This document shows, in pieces, positions 10,749-18,432 of a stretch of 27,361 nucleotides of DNA. The position numbers and the translations under genes are program-made. A model generated the notes under the pieces. It had not been told where the DNA came from and did no database searches. It saw only the letters and a program-made list of their open reading frames with translations. Location: the NCBI GenBank assembly GCA_045641605.1, contig JAZUHG010000045.1:1-27361 (forward strand), written 5' to 3'. The first letter of the stretch is position 1, and each line of letters opens with the position of its first letter. The stretch comes from Equivita sp045641605. Its GTDB lineage: Bacteria > Actinomycetota > Coriobacteriia > Coriobacteriales > Eggerthellaceae.

Positions 10749-12413
10749 TTAGCCTTTCGCAGCAAGCTTTAACCTCTCAATGGTAGCCATCATTATTTCT
10801 TTTCAAACGGGAGTCATAGTTGTATCGGTTGGGGCCTTTTCTCCACCAACAAAACAAAGCATTGGAACGTTTGAAGAATTTAAAAATCCTATAAAAGAAG
10901 AAAAATAACTTCCCTTAATATATTCACCATTTTGATCGGCAATCTCACCTGTACCTGTTTTTCCAACAACTCCATATCCTGGAATCTCAGCAAGCTCACC
11001 TGTACCATCAGTAACGACTGAACGAAGCATGCTTAGCATAGTTGGGAGTGCATTTTTGTTATCAATAATTTCATATTCGTCATATTCCTCATCGACTTCA
11101 GATTGCAAATAGCGCATCAAGAAATGAGGGGTCTTCTCCACGCCATTATTTGCAATAGCACTATAGAATTTCGCTAACTGAAGTGGTGTAACACTAACAC
11201 CTTGTCCAAATGAAATATTATAAGCATGAATCTTTGACCATTTACTAAAGTCCAAAACATAACCTTCGCCATCGCCTGGATAATCAACTTCAGTCTGGTC
11301 TAAAATTCTATACTTCGAAAACTTATCATGGTAACGGTCCCAACCATACATCTCGGTTGCAAGAGAAACACCAACATTTGATGAGCGTGCTAAAATCTCA
11401 CGTAGCGTAAATGTCTGCGAACTTCTATCCTTCGCATCTTTAATGGTAAATCCATCAGCTTCAATACTGTATGGACAATAAATTTGTGTATCAGGCGTTA
11501 GCGCATTGTCTTCAAGCATAGACATAACAGCAAAACTCTTAAAGGTCGAACCTGGCTCAAAGTTTGTACTAATACATTTAAGATCAGTTGCCCCTTCTTC
11601 TGCGGTACTTAAATCTGCAGGATTTAATAAAGGTAACGAAGCCGCGGCATAAATCTCACCGTTAGTAGGATCCATCAAAACTGAATTCATGCTTGAAGTA
11701 CCAAGTTTCTTATTTCAAGCTACAAGAGTGTCTTCGACCTTCTTTTGAAGTTCAATATCGATGCTTAGCATTATATCCTGGCCATCAACAACAGAAATTT
11801 CTTGCAAAACTCCACCAGGTATTGGCATACCTTGGTTACCTTGCTGTCGAATAGTGCGACCCGTAGAACCACGAAGCAAGTCATCATAATAAAGTTCAAT
11901 GCCGCAAAGGCCAACACCATCAATGTTAATTGAACCAATAATTTGCCCTGCTATCTCACCATATGGATAAATACGCTTTTGATCATCTTGAAAATAAATG
12001 CCTGTTATGTTTTCTGCCTTCATAGCATTTGCAACTTCAACATCTATACGACGTTTAATATAAGAAAACTTCAATTCTTTGTTAGAAATCTTATCGATGT
12101 AATCACTTGCACCACCACCCAAATGTTTTGCAAGCTTGTTTGCCACCTCTTCGTCGTTTTCGATCTCCGAAGGATTAGCATAAACTGTCTTTGCCTCTGT
12201 ACTGTAAGCTAAAACATTTCCATTTCTATCATAAATGGTCCCGCGCTTAGGCATTGTTTCGTATCTAATGGTTCTAGATTGGATGGCCTCTTTAGTTTTT
12301 GCCTCGGCATCAATAACTTGAAGCCAAAAAAGGCGTCCTACAACAACCAGGATTACCAGGCCAAAAATTATTAAGCATGCATAGATTCTTTTTGGCGAAA
12401 CATTAAATGACAT
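10749..12413 (-). CDS. ftsI: Septal transpeptidase FtsI (class B PBP2/3)
   Basis: FtsI cross-links new septal peptidoglycan with FtsW. One membrane helix (about 13-32) is followed by the pedestal domain and the transpeptidase domain. Active-site motifs are STFK (Ser289, Lys292), SSN at about 344-346 and KTGTG at about 485-489. UGA encodes Trp233 (11715-11717, VAWNK) and Trp537 (10803-10805, PVWKE). Length is 554 aa, with no PASTA repeats after the catalytic domain. The ATG at 12413 has GAGG 5 bases upstream and lies 9 bases after the preceding stop. Confidence 0.95.
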
Positions 12414-12422
12414 GATGCCTCG

Positions 12423-13202
12423 CTAAGGAGTTGTGTTTGATACTCTATTTAAACTTTCAACTAAAGAAATGTTGTTGTTTTCATCATAGGCCAAGACATC
12501 GGGGGCAATGTTTAGAACTGTAATAGTTCCAGGAGCAACCAAGGCATATTGCGAAGCAGCTTGCTTGATCCTTGAAGAATTTGAAAGAACAGAATCTTGA
12601 ACTTCTAAAGAATTCTTATTAATTAGCTCAGTATCAATGTTGCTAGAAATTGCTTGAGAAGCTAAACCATTAGAAACAGTAGCAGTTGTCATAGCAACAC
12701 GTACAAATGCCAAAATTGCAATTAATATAACAAGTGCAGCCGCAAATTTTGCCACGGTTACCAAAATTGGCGAAGCCGCAGCGCTCTTTACTGAACTTTT
12801 TACCTCAGCACTACCCTTAACCGCGTGCATTTCTGGTGCAACTTTCTTTGGCTTAGTGACAACCTCAGAAACACTACGAAGTTTTCTTGCAGCATTTCCA
12901 TCATAAATGCTATTAGAAAATGTTGCAGATGAAATCGTCTTTGCAGCACCAAATTCAAAATTTCTAGACGCGCTAGAAGCAGATCTATTAAGTTCCATGC
13001 CACGAGCATAATCGCTTCGACGGTTTGATATGCCTTCGCTATCTAGCGACCACCTAACTCTTCTTGGGAATGAACCCCTCATGGTAGGTTGCTTAGTTTT
13101 ACTATTAGCAAAATATTGTGTATTTTTAGTAGGAGTTACGAACTTGGAATGCCCGTAATTGCTAAACTTTCCTTTTTGTATGTTCGTTCTTAGTGTTGGC
13201 AT
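12423..13202 (-). CDS. ftsL: FtsL-like septum formation protein
   Basis: The gene sits between rsmH and ftsI, the usual ftsL position. The protein is bitopic: about 144 cytoplasmic residues rich in Ser, Arg and Lys, one membrane helix at about 145-170, then about 90 outer residues. FtsL sequence is poorly conserved and the call rests mainly on position and topology. At 259 aa it is about twice the length of a typical FtsL, from the long N-terminal tail. Its one Trp (VRWSL) is UGG. The start at 13202 has only a distant AAGG, so a later start (for example the ATG giving MRGSF) cannot be excluded. Confidence 0.65.
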   Translation of the reverse strand: MPTLRTNIQKGKFSNYGHSKFVTPTKNTQYFANSKTKQPTMRGSFPRRVRWSLDSEGISNRRSDYARGMELNRSASSASRNFEFGAAKTISSATFSNSIYDGNAARKLRSVSEVVTKPKKVAPEMHAVKGSAEVKSSVKSAAASPILVTVAKFAAALVILIAILAFVRVAMTTATVSNGLASQAISSNIDTELINKNSLEVQDSVLSNSSRIKQAASQYALVAPGTITVLNIAPDVLAYDENNNISLVESLNRVSNTTP

Positions 13203-13220
13203 GCTGCTTTTAATCTACCT

Positions 13221-14186
13221 TTATACTTTCTCTGCTATTCGAAGCTTAGCGCTCCTACTTCGCGAATTATTTTCGATTTCCTCCTCGCTTGGAACAATCG
13301 CACTTTTTGTCAAAACTTTTAATACCGGCTTTTTCCCACAAACACACTTAGGAAGATCTGGAGGACACGTGCATCTGTTTTCCATCTCACTAAATGTCTC
13401 TTTAACAATTCTGTCTTCAAGCGAATGGTAGGAAATAACAATTATCTTTCCACCAGGCATGAGCCACTTAATTGCTGCATCTAAACCTTTCTTTAGAACT
13501 TTAAGTTCATCATTTACCTCAATACGAAGCGCTTGAAAGGTTCTTTTAGCAGGGTGACCACCTTGCCTTCGCGCAGCGGCTGGAATTGCACGTTTAATAA
13601 TGTCCACAAGCTCAGAGCTACGTTTTATTTCTTCATTTTCGCGAGTTTTCACAATCTCGCGTGCAATTTCCTTCGCTCATTTCTCTTCGCCGAGATCGCG
13701 AAGGACCCGAATAAGATCGCCCATGCTATAGAGATTAACGATCTTAGCTGCATTTAAATTTTGTTTGGCCGGGTCCATTCGCATGTCAAGCGGGCTGTCA
13801 TCCTTAAAGGAGAAGCCTCTAGAGATATCATCAATTTGATGGCTGGACATACCCAAATCCATCAAAATGAGACCAAAACCAGGAATTTCCTGCTGCATCA
13901 TAATCTCGTCCAAATTCCCAAAATTGTCATTTACAAGCCTGATCTCAGGCCTAACATCTTCAGGAAGTTTCCGAAGACGAGCTTCTGCTGCTTCGATTGC
14001 CTCTGTGTCTTGGTCAATTCCGATCAACAAACCGTCCTTTCCCAAAACCTTGGCAATTTCTACCGAATGCCCTGCGCCACCCAAGGTGCAATCTACAAAT
14101 ACATCGCCCTTAAAGTCCTGCGCATTCTTAACAACTTCATCCAGTAGAACAGGAATGTGCCGATATTCGTTTTTCAAAGTGCTCAT
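13221..14186 (-). CDS. rsmH: 16S rRNA (cytosine(1402)-N(4))-methyltransferase RsmH (MraW)
   Basis: RsmH methylates N4 of C1402 in 16S rRNA, in the P site, using SAM. The N-terminal HIPVLLDEV, SAM loop VDCTLGGAGHS (about 31-41), ILMDLGMSSHQID and FSFKDDSPLDMRMD are hallmark motifs, as are the C-terminal CPPDLPKCVCG and NSRSRSAKLR. UGA at 13677-13679 encodes Trp170 (LGEEKWAKEIA). Length is 321 aa. It starts 3 bases after the mraZ stop. Confidence 0.96.
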
Positions 14187-14189
14187 ATG

Positions 14190-14666
14190 CTATTCGTATA
14201 TCAACTTCTCCAAGTCAATAGACTCGAGCTCAGTCTCCATACGTTTAGCGTCTCAAATTTCAATGTGACCAGCATTACCAACAATTGTCACATCTTTCTC
14301 TAAGCCAGCAATGTCACGGAATTTTTGAGGAATGTTGATACGCTTTGCACTATCAAGCTCAACATCCTCAACTTCCGCATGTAACTTACGCATCAATTGC
14401 TCATGTTCCTTCTTGCGAGGGTTATAACCACCAGCAGATTCAAAAATAGAATTTACATACTCGTTAAAATCCTCAGCAACAAACAAATATAAGCATTCGC
14501 GTCCGTTACTTCCAGCTTTCGAAGGGGCAGGAGTAATGACTAAGTCAACTGCTTTTATATCTCCAGATTTAATAGCACGGTCATAAGTCTTCCTAAATTT
14601 CATAGGAAGAGCCATGCGACCCTTATCATCAATGCGATGATGATATGTGCCAAAAAATTGAAGCAT
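14190..14666 (-). CDS. mraZ: Transcriptional regulator MraZ
   Basis: MraZ is a ring-forming DNA-binding protein with two SpoVT/AbrB-like swapped-hairpin domains that controls its own dcw operon. The first domain holds DDKGRMALPMKFR near the N-terminus and the second holds DSAKRINIPQKFR. UGA at 14253-14255 encodes Trp138 (IEIWDAKR), followed by 20 more residues. The ATG at 14666 fits the family start and has AAGGA about 10 bases upstream; a GTG at 14693 is a poorer alternative. Length is 158 aa. It is the first gene of the dcw cluster. Confidence 0.94.
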
Positions 14667-14957
14667 CCTACTTTTTTCCTTCCCTTCTCGCACAAATTGC
14701 AGACAAGCATCTTCGTCCTATCTGCGCGTGCGTTAAACAAATATAATCGGCAACTGCATTTTTTGTTCGTCTGAACAGCATTTTTGTTTCGTTTAGGTCT
14801 CTAGCAACGCAACCAAAGACCAAATGCCGATCTTTGTTGATTCCACATTATATGACACTTTGCCCCACCTGAACCCAAAAGTTTAACTTTTTTTAAATTT
14901 TTTTGGGATATAAAAACACCGAAGACATGGCAAAAACGACCTTTTGCTATTACCTGG
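14667..14957 (-). promoter_or_regulatory. mraZ upstream region with probable -10 and GTG repeats
   Basis: This is 291 bases without a convincing gene. On the minus strand a TATAAT lies at 14847-14852, about 180 bases before mraZ, without a good -35. Around it are three GTG-centred repeats (AGGTGGGG, AAAGTGT, AATGTGG) spaced 10 and 12 bases. These resemble MraZ boxes, which in other bacteria are short repeated GTGG or AAAGTG-type motifs. An A/T-rich imperfect hairpin (CCCAAAAG to TTTTTGGG) lies at about 14874-14907. A second -10-like TATATT is nearer the gene (about 14746). A reading frame at 14801-15055 is not believed. Confidence 0.4.
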
Positions 14958-15067
14958 GTTGATTTTGAAATATGGTATTTTTCAACGGCTTCGCGGAATG
15001 CCATCGTGCGTTCGCCAGCGATAAATAGGCGCTGCAGGGGTTTCAAATACCACATTTCAAAATCAAC
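14958..15067 (-). repeat. Structured inverted-repeat element, copy with TTGATTTTGAAAT arms
   Basis: Arms at 14958-14980 and 15045-15067 are complementary over 22 of 23 positions. The one exception would be a U-G wobble in minus-strand RNA but an A-C mismatch in plus-strand RNA. The enclosed core on the minus strand reads CTGCAGCGCCT, then a CGCC/GGCG hairpin with an 11-base loop, then GGC/GCC with a loop ending CGCGAA. The same core occurs at 17365-17444 with quite different arms. No transposase is nearby. Confidence 0.7.
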
Positions 15068-15074
15068 TACTTAA

Positions 15075-15113
15075 CGCTGCAGAATCGTTCGGGTACCCCC
15101 ACCACAAAATTTT
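15075..15113 (-). repeat. 39-bp half element, inverted copy of 17346-17384
   Basis: On the minus strand it starts AAAATTTTGTGGTGGGGG and ends GATTCTGCAGCG. It matches 17346-17384 in 38 of 39 positions, in opposite orientation. It corresponds to the left arm and start of the core of the element at 17345-17463, and is then interrupted by the other element copy. It lies about 50 bases past the relE stop. Confidence 0.85.
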
Positions 15114-15164
15114 AAATCTAATTTTTGAATAAAATAGTAATTGTATTAGCGTCTAAATAATTTC

Positions 15165-15428
15165 CTACTTATAGATATCGCGGCGATGGCCGATGTCAAT
15201 GGCAATTAGTTTTAATTGTTTGTCTTCTATGCGGGCAATAATACGATAATTTCCTATACGATATCTTCAGCATCCCTCATATTGCCCTTTTAAAGCATGG
15301 CCATAAGCACGTGGATTTTTACAATTGTAGAAATGATCATCAATTCATTGCTCGATTATTCCAGCAACTTGTTTATCAAGTTTTTTGAAAGAACGTTTAA
15401 AGCGATTAGATAAAACAAGTTTATACAT
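15165..15428 (-). CDS. relE: RelE/ParE-superfamily mRNA interferase toxin
   Basis: The toxin of a type II toxin-antitoxin pair; RelE-family members cleave mRNA in the ribosomal A site. The 87-aa protein starts MYKLVLSNRFKRSFKKLDKQ and carries the family's CWRYRIGNYRIIARI strand-rich C-terminal half, followed by DIGHRRDIY. Two Trp are UGA (EQWID and GCWRYR), so it is invisible as a single gene in the standard code. The WRYR Trp is the usual residue in this family. The ATG follows the antitoxin stop directly (TAAATG), implying coupled translation. Confidence 0.9.
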
Positions 15429-15653
15429 TTAGTGAATCTCCTTTTTGAAGTCCTCCCAAGAAGTTAAAGATTCCTTACCAGCAGCTACATCTTTTTCATA
15501 TTGATCAATAATTTTCATGTCGTATTCATCTTCAAGACGCTGGATGGTCAACTCCTTCATCATGGTTGATACAGGTGTACCTTGAACTTTTGCAAATTTT
15601 TCAAAAGCCTTCTTTTCTTCATCGGATACTCGAATACTAATTACACTAGCCAT
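15429..15653 (-). CDS. relB: RelB/DinJ-type antitoxin
   Basis: The antitoxin partner of the downstream toxin. The 74-aa protein begins with a ribbon-helix-helix (MASVISIRVSDEEKKAFEKF) for DNA binding and ends with an acidic region that should wrap the toxin. The start at 15653 has AAGGAG about 7 bases upstream. An upstream in-frame ATG at 15707 would lie inside the promoter -10 region and is rejected. Its single Trp (TSWEDF) is UGG. Confidence 0.88.
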   Translation of the reverse strand: MASVISIRVSDEEKKAFEKFAKVQGTPVSTMMKELTIQRLEDEYDMKIIDQYEKDVAAGKESLTSWEDFKKEIH

Positions 15654-15680
15654 TGTTCTCTCCTTTAATATAATGTATTT

Positions 15681-15698
15681 GTCATACATTTGTATGAC
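15681..15698. promoter_or_regulatory. Palindromic operator of relBE
   Basis: GTCATACA and TGTATGAC are perfect inverted arms around two bases. The site begins next to the -10 hexamer and covers the expected transcription start, so binding by the RelB ribbon-helix-helix would block transcription. Autoregulation of this kind is standard for RelB-family antitoxins; binding here is inferred. Confidence 0.75.
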
Positions 15699-15727
15699 AT
15701 TATACACATTAGAATTATTATTGTCAA
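15699..15727 (-). promoter_or_regulatory. Consensus promoter of relBE
   Basis: TTGACA (15722-15727), 17 bases, TATAAT (15699-15704) on the minus strand: both hexamers are perfect with ideal spacing. It starts 7 bases past the upstream channel gene's stop codon. Confidence 0.9.
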
Positions 15728-15734
15728 CAGTAAA

Positions 15735-16319
15735 TTATTGGCAGGATTTGTCTTTGGATTTTGTTGCTTTGAAGAAGGTGAGAATTACTTCGGTGGCAAC
15801 AACAATCAAGATGACAAATAAGCTGACTTTTGGTATAAAAATTGCAGTAACACCTGCAATCACTAAACTGATGTAGTAAACAACGCGAACAACAACATCT
15901 GTTGATTCGTCCTTCGGAACTTTGGGGTTCTCATGGTGAAGAACCAAATCTAAAACATGGAAAGATATTGCCCATAGGAATAAGTTTCCGAGATATATAA
16001 GCATTGGTAGAGTTGCATTTGGGTTTTCGCCAAGGTAGCGTACTGTAAATGGGACAAAGCATGCGAATAAAAGTCAGAAACCATTAGCAATGTAAATATG
16101 TCGTCCGACGCATTTAATCTTACCGAACAACCTGTTGTGATTATAGAGCGTGATGTAGATTTGGAAGAAACAGATTACAAAAGCTAGAAGGACTGGCCAT
16201 TGGGCCGCGAAGTCATATCACGTAATTCCGCCTGGGATTACAAGTTCTAATACCATGATGGTTGCAACGATTGCAAGAACGCCATCTGTAAATGCTTCAA
16301 CTCTGCTTTTGTTAATCAT
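15735..16319 (-). CDS. TMEM175-family (DUF1211) membrane protein, putative potassium channel
   Basis: Bacterial TMEM175 proteins form tetrameric K+-permeable channels. The 194-aa protein has the signature RVEAFTDGVLAIVATIM in helix 1 (residues 6-22, family FSDGVFAI), a later LYNHNRLF segment and about six membrane helices, ending with a short Lys-rich tail. Two Trp are UGA (GITWYDF, NGFWLLF) and two are UGG. GGAGG lies 6 bases before the ATG. It is divergent from the dehydrogenase gene and upstream of relBE. Channel function is inferred from family. Confidence 0.85.
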
Positions 16320-16340
16320 GACTTTCCTCCCTTCTGGTAT

Positions 16341-16354
16341 TTATTATATAATAA
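16341..16354. promoter_or_regulatory. Divergent palindromic -10 region
   Basis: TTATTATATAATAA is a perfect 14-bp palindrome holding TATAAT on both strands (plus 16347-16352, minus 16343-16348). It lies between the divergent channel gene and dehydrogenase gene and could serve as the -10 of both. No good -35 is seen on either side. Confidence 0.5.
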
Positions 16355-16376
16355 TTACATTGATTAAGGAGCTCTT

Positions 16377-17336
16377 ATGAAAATTGTTGTTTTGGATTCA
16401 TATACAGAAAATCCTGGGGACCTAAGTTGAGATTGGCTTGGCAATTATGGTGAGTTTGAGGTTTACGACAGGACTGATGTAAATAACGTTGATGAAATTA
16501 TTGAGCGCATCGGCGAAGCCGATATTGCTGTGACGAATAAAACACCTTTTACAAAAGAAATATTTGAAGCATGTCCAAATCTTAAGTTGGTTAGTGTACT
16601 CGCTACCGGTTACAACATAATTGACCTGGAATCAGCTAAAGCAAATGACGTTGTCATTTGTAATGTCCCAGCATACAGCACAATGTCAACTTCGCAATTT
16701 GCTATTGCTTTGCTCCTGGAACTCGCCAATAATGTTGGACTCCATAATGAATCTGTACATAATGGAGAATGAGAAAACTCTAAAGACTTCTGCTATTGAA
16801 AGAAACCAACAATTGAATTGGCAGACAAAACTTTAGGAATTATTGGCCTCGGAGCCATCGGCTCCCAGACTGCAAAGACCGCTAAAGCACTGGGTATGAA
16901 TGTTGTTGTATATACACCACACCCCAAGGAAGAATGAAAAGGCTTTGTTGATTTTGTTAGTTTAGACGAAGTCTATAAAAATTCTGATGCGATTGTTCTT
17001 CACTGTGTATTAAACGATGAAACCAAGGAGCTTATCAATGCGCAAAGTATTGCGCAAATGAAGGATGGTGTCCTAATTGTTAACAATGGGCGCGGTGGCC
17101 TAATCTGCGAAGCAGACCTCGCAAAAGCCTTGAATGATGGAAAGGTAGGTGGAGCTGCTGTTGATGTAGTCTCTACGGAGCCAATAAGCAGCGACAATCC
17201 TTTACTAAAAGCAAAGAACTGCATTATCACTCCGCACATATCGTGAACTTCGATAGAATGCAGGAAACGCATTATGGAGATAACCGAAGAAAATATTAAG
17301 GCTTTCATTTCAGGAAATCCAATAAACACAGTCTAG
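16377..17336 (+). CDS. D-isomer-specific 2-hydroxyacid dehydrogenase, glycerate dehydrogenase-like
   Basis: An NAD(P)-dependent oxidoreductase of the D-2-hydroxyacid family. The N-terminus MKIVVLDSYTENPGDLSW resembles hydroxypyruvate reductase/glycerate dehydrogenases. The Rossmann motif GLGAIG and the catalytic Arg (NNGRGG), Glu (VSTEP) and His (PHISW) segments are present. Five Trp are UGA (first at 16428-16430) and one is UGG. It is the only sizeable plus-strand gene. AAGGAG precedes the ATG by 5 bases. Length 319 aa is normal. Substrate cannot be settled from sequence. Confidence 0.92.
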
Positions 17337-17344
17337 CTTAAGTG

Positions 17345-17463
17345 AAAAATTTTGCGGTGGGGGTACCCGAACGATTCTGCAGCGCCTAATGATTACTGGC
17401 GGCTTGCCCGCACTTTGGGCTGCCCGCGAAGCCCTAGTGAGCGGACCCCCATCCAAAATTTTT
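17345..17463 (+). repeat. Structured inverted-repeat element, copy with AAAAATTTTG arms
   Basis: Arms at 17345-17364 and 17445-17463 pair as AAAAATTTTG with CAAAATTTTT and GGGGGT with ACCCCC, with a small internal loop between. The core holds CTGCAGCGCCT, a CGCC/GGCG hairpin with 11-base loop, and GGGCT/AGCCC inside CACT/AGTG, with CGCGAA in the loop. It begins 8 bases after the dehydrogenase stop, in a convergent gap. The local base composition is more GC-rich than the neighbouring genes. Confidence 0.75.
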
Positions 17464-17480
17464 CTTTGAAATGATAAAAG

Positions 17481-17503
17481 AAAAGCCCCTTGCGGGGCTT
17501 TTT
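17481..17503. terminator. Bidirectional intrinsic terminator between dehydrogenase and rplW
   Basis: GCCCC (17485-17489) and GGGGC (17494-17498) pair around TTGC. The stem is flanked by AAAA and TTTTT, so a U-run follows it in both directions. On the minus strand it starts right after the rplW stop, which ends the ribosomal operon there. Confidence 0.88.
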
Positions 17504-17504
17504 G

Positions 17505-17804
17505 TTATTCGGTCTTTCCGAAGAGTTCGATTGAATCGCCTTCGCGAAGCTTGACGATTGCCTTCTTCCAAGTCTTTGTGTGACCCGGAGTGTAGCGAAC
17601 ACGCTTTGGCTTCGGTTTTACAGTGCTTACGTTAACACTTACAACTTTTACATCGAAGATACTCTCGATGGCGTTTTTGATTTCAATCTTGTTGCTGTCT
17701 TTAGCAACTTCGAAGGTATATTTACCCTGTTCCATCATGTCGTATGAACGCTCAGAAATAACAGGGCGAATGATAACTTCGCGTGGATCCTTTTGAATAT
17801 TCAT
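17505..17804 (-). CDS. rplW: 50S ribosomal protein L23
   Basis: L23 sits at the exit of the peptide tunnel and docks trigger factor and SRP. The 99-aa sequence has IIRPVISERSY at the start, YTFEVAKDSNKIEIKNAIE, and VRYTPGHTKTWKKAIVKL. Its one Trp is UGG. It overlaps rplD as TAATG. It is the last gene of the operon here, followed at once by an intrinsic terminator, although rplB normally comes next. Confidence 0.97.
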   Translation of the reverse strand: MNIQKDPREVIIRPVISERSYDMMEQGKYTFEVAKDSNKIEIKNAIESIFDVKVVSVNVSTVKPKPKRVRYTPGHTKTWKKAIVKLREGDSIELFGKTE

Positions 17805-18430
17805 TATGCCAACACCTCCTGGATATGATCAAGAGCTTTTTGAGTGATGACTAATGCTTTATTGTCTACAAAGTCATATGTGTTCATAGCTGAAGAAGGG
17901 ATGCAGTTAACACCTTCGATGTTACGGAAAGATAGGTAACTGTTTACATCTTCTTCGTCAACAACTATTGTTACACGCTTGCCATCAAGCTTTAGAGCTT
18001 TTAAAAATTTAGCAGCTTCTTTTGTAGAAGGTTTCTTAAATGCGAAATCCTTTGCAATAACTAGCTCTTTGTCAGCTGCTTTTGCAGAAAGAGCACTGCG
18101 CATGCTAAGCTTAACTTCCTTAGAGTTAACCTTGAATGCATATGAACGAGGGTGTGGTCCAAATACTGTTCCACCACCAGTCATTTGTGCAGCACGGATT
18201 GTACCTTGACGTGCACGACCAGTTCCCTTTTGACGGAAAGGTTTACGTCCACCACCGCGAACTTCGCTTCGGCCCTTTGTGTCAGCACTACCCTGACGCC
18301 AAGAAGCACGTTGAGCGCGAACAACTTGATGCATAACAGCTGTGTTTGGCTTAACACCAAAAACAGTGTCCTTCAAAGTTGCGCTGCCAGCGTCCTTTCC
18401 AGATAAGTCTTTTACTTTTACACTAGCCAT
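17804..18430 (-). CDS. rplD: 50S ribosomal protein L4
   Basis: L4 binds 23S rRNA domain I and lines the exit tunnel; in some bacteria it also represses its operon. The 208-aa protein has the tunnel-loop signature RGGGRKPFRQKGTGRARQG and GGGTVFGPHPRSY. Its Trp (ASWRQG) is UGG. It starts 2 bases after the rplC stop and overlaps rplW by one base. Confidence 0.97.
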   Translation of the reverse strand: MASVKVKDLSGKDAGSATLKDTVFGVKPNTAVMHQVVRAQRASWRQGSADTKGRSEVRGGGRKPFRQKGTGRARQGTIRAAQMTGGGTVFGPHPRSYAFKVNSKEVKLSMRSALSAKAADKELVIAKDFAFKKPSTKEAAKFLKALKLDGKRVTIVVDEEDVNSYLSFRNIEGVNCIPSSAMNTYDFVDNKALVITQKALDHIQEVLA

Positions 18431-18432
18431 TA

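Noticed and set aside
872..14666. Many apparent frameshifts or pseudogenes if UGA is a stop
   Set aside because: Every break is an in-frame UGA with continuous homology on both sides, often at an invariant Trp, and no reading-frame shift is needed anywhere.
14801..15055. 84-residue reading frame on the minus strand beginning MWYLKPLQRLF
   Set aside because: It runs through both arms and the core of the inverted-repeat element and into the mraZ upstream region. No family resemblance was seen, and the partial similarity to a frame in the other element follows from the shared repeat DNA.
15075..15113. tRNA-like 3' end, from the string GTTCGGGTACCCCCACCAC
   Set aside because: No acceptor, D or anticodon arm fits upstream, and the inverted copy at 17346 is also not within a cloverleaf.
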